DNA of 39,660 nt from Rhodospirillales bacterium. Its GTDB lineage: Bacteria > Pseudomonadota > Alphaproteobacteria > ATCC43930 > CGMCC-115725. Position numbers and translations under genes: made by a program. The notes beneath the pieces are model-generated. The model had not been told where the DNA came from, did not search any database, and saw only the letters and a program-made list of their open reading frames with translations. Shown one piece after another: positions 35,591 through 39,660 of this stretch (within the stretch, counting starts at the first letter, position 1; the number at the start of each line of letters is the position of its first letter). The stretch is taken from assembly GCA_027315365.1 (NCBI GenBank), contig DAHUYF010000071.1:1-39660 (forward strand), given 5' to 3'.

Positions 35591-36363
35591 GCGGCTTGCT
35601 CCTTGGCGCCCGTTTCCTTCATGCCACGCCCCCAGACGCGGCGGCAGAAATCGGGGTAGGTCTCGATCATCGCGTCGCAGACCGGGCCCGCGAGCAGGGC
35701 GGACTGCGCCTCGGTTGGGCCCTCGGTGACGGCGATCTCGCCAAGTTCGTCGTAGTCGAAGCCGGTGGCGGCGCGCACGCCTTCGCGCGTCTCGCCGGGA
35801 TGCAGCGTGGCCAGCGCGAAGCGCGCCCTTGCGGGATCGAAACGGAACACGCAGCGCCCGGTGACCAGCGCCTGCGCGTGGCCGCGGCGGAACGTGCCGG
35901 GCGGCGAGGTCCCGGGGGCCGAGATGTGATCCACGCGCGGCACCAACACGCGCGGCGAATGCTCCTCGCGGAACAGGATCGTGCGGTGGACGGTGAGATA
36001 CATGAATGCGGAACCGAAGCTGCCGGGAAACCGCACGGCAGTGCCGGGCCAGTCGCCGGTGCCAATGAGGTTGATGTTGGCCTCGCCATCGATCTGAACG
36101 CCGCCGAGGAAGAAGAGGTCGATGCGCCCCTGGCCTGCGAGGTCGAACAGCTCGCGCGTGCCCTCGGTGAACGGGTTGCCGCGCGGGCGGTGCAGCAGCG
36201 AGAGGCGGATGTCCGCACCCTGCATCTTCGCGAGCCAGCAGGCGGCGGCGGGAATGGGCGAGGCGGCGCCGACCGCGGCATGGCGGACGGGATGCCCCAG
36301 GGGATCGGTGATGAGCCGCGCGATGGCGGCGATGAGCAGAAGCTCGTCCGACTTGCCGCTCAT
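35587..36363 (-). CDS. CoA-transferase beta-subunit-like protein (GctB/IpdB-like)
   Basis: 258 residues resembling beta subunits of glutaconate-type CoA-transferases. Recognisable parts are GGVQIDGEANINLIGTGDW and the SFGSAFMYL..HRTI segment, and a late ETREGVRAATGFDY. The position that carries the catalytic Glu in transferases (as in SENG or YESG) reads IRLSLLHRP here, so that residue seems absent, as in the IpdB-type hydrolases. It overlaps both neighbours by ATGA. Confidence 0.82.
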   Translation of the reverse strand: MSGKSDELLLIAAIARLITDPLGHPVRHAAVGAASPIPAAACWLAKMQGADIRLSLLHRPRGNPFTEGTRELFDLAGQGRIDLFFLGGVQIDGEANINLIGTGDWPGTAVRFPGSFGSAFMYLTVHRTILFREEHSPRVLVPRVDHISAPGTSPPGTFRRGHAQALVTGRCVFRFDPARARFALATLHPGETREGVRAATGFDYDELGEIAVTEGPTEAQSALLAGPVCDAMIETYPDFCRRVWGRGMKETGAKEQAA

Positions 36364-37172
36364 TCGGCGGCCCGCGCAACCTGTGCGTTGACGAACCGGG
36401 CACAGTACTCGGCGAAACCGTCGTCGCTGCGCGCCAGCTTCGCGTAGAGTGCCACGTGATCAGCGTCGTAGCCGTATTCGTCGAGCAGGCCGATCGGCCA
36501 GGCGCCATGCTCCACGACCGCGGTCGCGCTGACATAGACGCCAGCAATCACGCCGGGTGCCAGCCGCTCGTCCTCCAGCATGTTGCCACGAACCGTTCGC
36601 TCGACGGTGACGAGGCTGCGCTGCGAAGCGTGGGCGAGGGTCGCGAGCTCCCGCCTGCGGCCGACCCAGACATTGCCCTCCTCGTCCGCCATCGCGGCGT
36701 GGAAGGCGGCGAACTCCGGCGAGAGGGCAGGCAGCAGCAGGATCGGGTCGCCCGCTTGATACGGGTTGTCAATGATCTTCCAGTCCGGGCGGTGCGCGAC
36801 GAGGTCGCTGCCGAGCACGCCGCGCAGCGGCATGAAGGGCACGCCCTTCTCGGCGGCCTGCAGGCGGGTGTGCATGGCGGGGCAGGTGGCATCCGTCACG
36901 CGCAACTTGCCGGCGGCCAGCGCCGCGGTGAAGCGCGGCGCCATGCCGGCCTCGCCCAGGGTGACGGCGGAGGTTTCGATCTCGGCGACACAGCCGGCGC
37001 CGATGAGCAGGTCCGTCGCGTACCCCGAGACCGGAACGCCGACGAGCCGCAGCCCGCGCGCGCCGCGACGCACGAGCGCGCGGGCAAAGGCGCCGGGCGA
37101 GAGCGAGTTGTCCGGCACCAGGGCGAGTTGGGCGCCATCCGGCACCAGCGCGGCGAGGGCGTCTACGTCCAT
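36360..37172 (-). CDS. CoA-transferase alpha-subunit-like protein (GctA/IpdA-like)
   Basis: 270-residue partner of the preceding gene. TDLLIGAGCVAEIETSAVTLGEAGMAPRF and GVPFMPLRGVLGSDL are typical of glutaconate CoA-transferase alpha subunits. TAGGAGGAAC lies just upstream of ATG 37172. It begins the four-gene minus-strand operon, 66 bases after the ornithine-decarboxylase-like gene, and may be partly read through from it. Confidence 0.86.
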   Translation of the reverse strand: MDVDALAALVPDGAQLALVPDNSLSPGAFARALVRRGARGLRLVGVPVSGYATDLLIGAGCVAEIETSAVTLGEAGMAPRFTAALAAGKLRVTDATCPAMHTRLQAAEKGVPFMPLRGVLGSDLVAHRPDWKIIDNPYQAGDPILLLPALSPEFAAFHAAMADEEGNVWVGRRRELATLAHASQRSLVTVERTVRGNMLEDERLAPGVIAGVYVSATAVVEHGAWPIGLLDEYGYDADHVALYAKLARSDDGFAEYCARFVNAQVARAAE

Positions 37173-37238
37173 CGGCGTTCCTCCTACGGGCGTTGTAACA
37201 CCGGCAGGAGGATAAGGAAGGTCGGGCAGAGCCTGCTC

Positions 37239-38369
37239 TTAGATGTAGTGCTCCTTCAGCGGCGCGAAGCCGTTGAAGCCCTGGCTCGCATACGTGGTCA
37301 CATACGCGCCGGTGGCGCGCAGCTCCACGCGGTCGCCGGCCGTAAGCGCCAGCGGCAGCCGGTAGTTGGACCTCTCGTAAAGAATGTCCGCGCCGTCGCA
37401 GGTGGGCCCGGCGATGGAAACCGGTCCGGTCGCGGTGCCGTCGTGCGGGGTGGCGATGCGGTACTTGATCGCCTCGCCCTCGGTCTCGGCGAGCCCGCCG
37501 AAGCGGCCGATATCAAGATACACCCAGCGCACCGGGTCCGCTGGGTCGCGGCGGCTGACCAGCACCACCTCGGAGGCAACGACGCCCGCGTCGCCCACGA
37601 TGAAGCGGCCAGGCTCGACCACGATATCCGGCAGCGCGTTGCCGAAGGCGCGCGCCAGTGCGGCCCCGATCGCGTCGGCGAAGGCGCCGATGCCCGGCAC
37701 CTCGTCGCGGTAGCGGGTGGGGAAGCCGCCGCCCAGGTTCATCATCCGCAGCTTCACGCCGGCGTCGCGCAGGTCGGTGAACAGCATCGCCACCCTGGCG
37801 ATCGCCGCCTCGTAGCTCGCGGTCGACGTCTGCTGGCTGCCGACATGGAACGAGAGGCCCATCGGGTCGAGCCCGAGCTCGCGCGCCCGCAGCATCAGCT
37901 CGCGGGCGCGCTCCACCGTGGTGCCGAACTTGCGCGAGAGCGGCCAGTCGGCGCCGGCGTTCGCGACCATGATGCGGCAATAAACCGCGGCCCCCGGGGC
38001 GTGGCGGGCGAGCTTCTCCGCCTCCTCCGCCGAATCGAAGGCGTACATGCCCACGCCATGCGCGTGCGCGCGGGCGATTGCGGAGGCCTTCTTGATGGTG
38101 TTGCCGAAGCTGATCGCCTCGGCGCGCGCGCCGGCGGCGAGGCAGGCCTCGATCTCCTCGATGCTCGCGGCATCGAAACAACTGTCAAGCCGCACCAGGC
38201 GCTCGAGCACCGGCGCGGCAGGGTTGGCCTTCACGGCGTAGTAGATCCGTGCCGCCGGCAGCGCATGCTGAAGAGCACGGAAATTCTCTTCCGCGCGGTC
38301 GACATCGAACACCAGGCACGGCGTGGCCGGCTGATGATCGGTAAGGTAACGGGCGATTTTCTGTGTCAT
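37239..38369 (-). CDS. Ornithine/lysine decarboxylase-type PLP enzyme (fold III)
   Basis: 376 residues, alanine-racemase-fold decarboxylase of the alphaproteobacterial ornithine decarboxylase type, making putrescine (or cadaverine). The PLP lysine is Lys47 in YYAVKANP, His is in GLSFHVGSQQ, the glycine-rich LGGGFPTRY binds phosphate, VEPGRFIVGDAG follows, and the substrate-site Cys is Cys324 in GPTCDGADILYE. ATG 38369 has GGGAGG nine bases upstream. The 200-base leader is structured. A diaminopimelate decarboxylase is unlikely given the CDGAD motif and length. Confidence 0.9.
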   Translation of the reverse strand: MTQKIARYLTDHQPATPCLVFDVDRAEENFRALQHALPAARIYYAVKANPAAPVLERLVRLDSCFDAASIEEIEACLAAGARAEAISFGNTIKKASAIARAHAHGVGMYAFDSAEEAEKLARHAPGAAVYCRIMVANAGADWPLSRKFGTTVERARELMLRARELGLDPMGLSFHVGSQQTSTASYEAAIARVAMLFTDLRDAGVKLRMMNLGGGFPTRYRDEVPGIGAFADAIGAALARAFGNALPDIVVEPGRFIVGDAGVVASEVVLVSRRDPADPVRWVYLDIGRFGGLAETEGEAIKYRIATPHDGTATGPVSIAGPTCDGADILYERSNYRLPLALTAGDRVELRATGAYVTTYASQGFNGFAPLKEHYI

Positions 38370-38376
38370 CGCACGT

Positions 38377-38417
38377 GGCCTCCCAGGTAGAGGCCCGCCT
38401 GAGCAAGGCGACGGGCC
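38377..38417 (-). promoter_or_regulatory. Structured leader with mutually exclusive hairpins before the decarboxylase
   Basis: Read on the minus strand. Hairpin A (38395-38377) pairs GGCCTC with GAGGCC around a 7-base loop and locks four bases of the GGGAGG ribosome-binding site. Hairpin B (38417-38392) pairs GGCCC with GGGCC, a 3-base bulge, and GCCT with AGGC around a 5-base loop. Both use 38395-38392, so they cannot form together: B would free the ribosome-binding site. A conserved leader RNA (speF) is known upstream of alphaproteobacterial ornithine decarboxylases; I cannot confirm a match to that model from memory. Confidence 0.45.
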
Positions 38418-38608
38418 CAGATTGCGAAACGGTCGAACGAACCAGCGACCAAACGATTGCCAGAACGCTTGACGTCGTTGCGTAACCCGAGGGCCAGAGG
38501 CACGTGCGCGCTGCGTGGACGCGGCACATAGGACCCGCACCCCCCCCTTGCAAGCATTATTTCGCCGCTGTTCTCCCCGGTCGCGAATTCCTGCTAGCGG
38601 TTGGGCGC

Positions 38609-39660
<1,052 letters not shown>

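Noticed and set aside
38185-38553. 122-residue frame running through the decarboxylase leader, as a possible leader peptide
   Set aside because: It overlaps the decarboxylase coding region out of frame and no ribosome-binding site precedes its internal ATGs.

Overview
The window reads as a chromosomal segment of a high-GC alphaproteobacterium, perhaps Rhodospirillales-like; this is judged from gene content and regulatory motifs, not from a search. Supporting signs are a CtrA-type TTAA-N7-TTAAC box, a GGAAC-N17-GTT motif like EcfG general-stress promoters, PHB metabolism, and a suf operon of the kind alphaproteobacteria carry. Almost all DNA is coding. I see no rRNA, tRNA, CRISPR array, transposase or integrase.

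Layout. 1-8151: the 3' part of a type I DNA methylase, a large patatin-like lipase, a pentapeptide-repeat protein, an OmpR-type two-component pair on the minus strand, a single-domain response regulator behind a possible EcfG promoter, and a 31-residue membrane-peptide ORF. 8231-12214: a DsbA-fold isomerase, an acyl-CoA synthetase and a membrane histidine kinase. 12434-18553: an Rrf2 regulator and sufB-sufC-sufD-sufS-sufU-sufT for Fe-S cluster assembly, tightly packed with ATGA overlaps. 18770-26475: an exported phosphoesterase, a glutathione transferase, a cytochrome c', a di-haem cytochrome c that appears to start at CTG, an atypical SDR, a flavin monooxygenase, and a convergent acyl-CoA synthetase. 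26651-31395: two small conserved-looking proteins, one with an HExxH motif, then intracellular PHB depolymerase, a beta-keto acid cleavage enzyme and both subunits of a 3-oxoacid CoA-transferase. 31418-33836: a motility block with a CtrA box, a 57-residue protein, a sigma54 promoter and a motA-motB stator pair. 33873-37172, minus strand: an operon of a heteromeric GctAB-like pair, a class III CoA-transferase and a hotdog thioesterase. 37239-39660: a PLP ornithine-decarboxylase-type enzyme behind a structured leader, a YihY/BrkB membrane protein, and the 3' end of thiG.

How it fits together. PHB depolymerase, the keto-acid cleavage enzyme and the CoA-transferase can all converge on acetoacetate, so 27737-31395 looks like a carbon-recovery module. 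The 33873-37172 operon holds three kinds of CoA-ester chemistry for one unknown acid. The motility block shows two promoter classes expected of alphaproteobacterial flagellar control. The most unusual items are the ODC leader with mutually exclusive hairpins, the CtrA/sigma54 motility block, the CTG-started cytochrome, the four-gene CoA-ester operon whose beta subunit lacks the usual catalytic Glu region, and the SDR without its Tyr/Lys pair. I did not find a clear defence island or a wholly new system.
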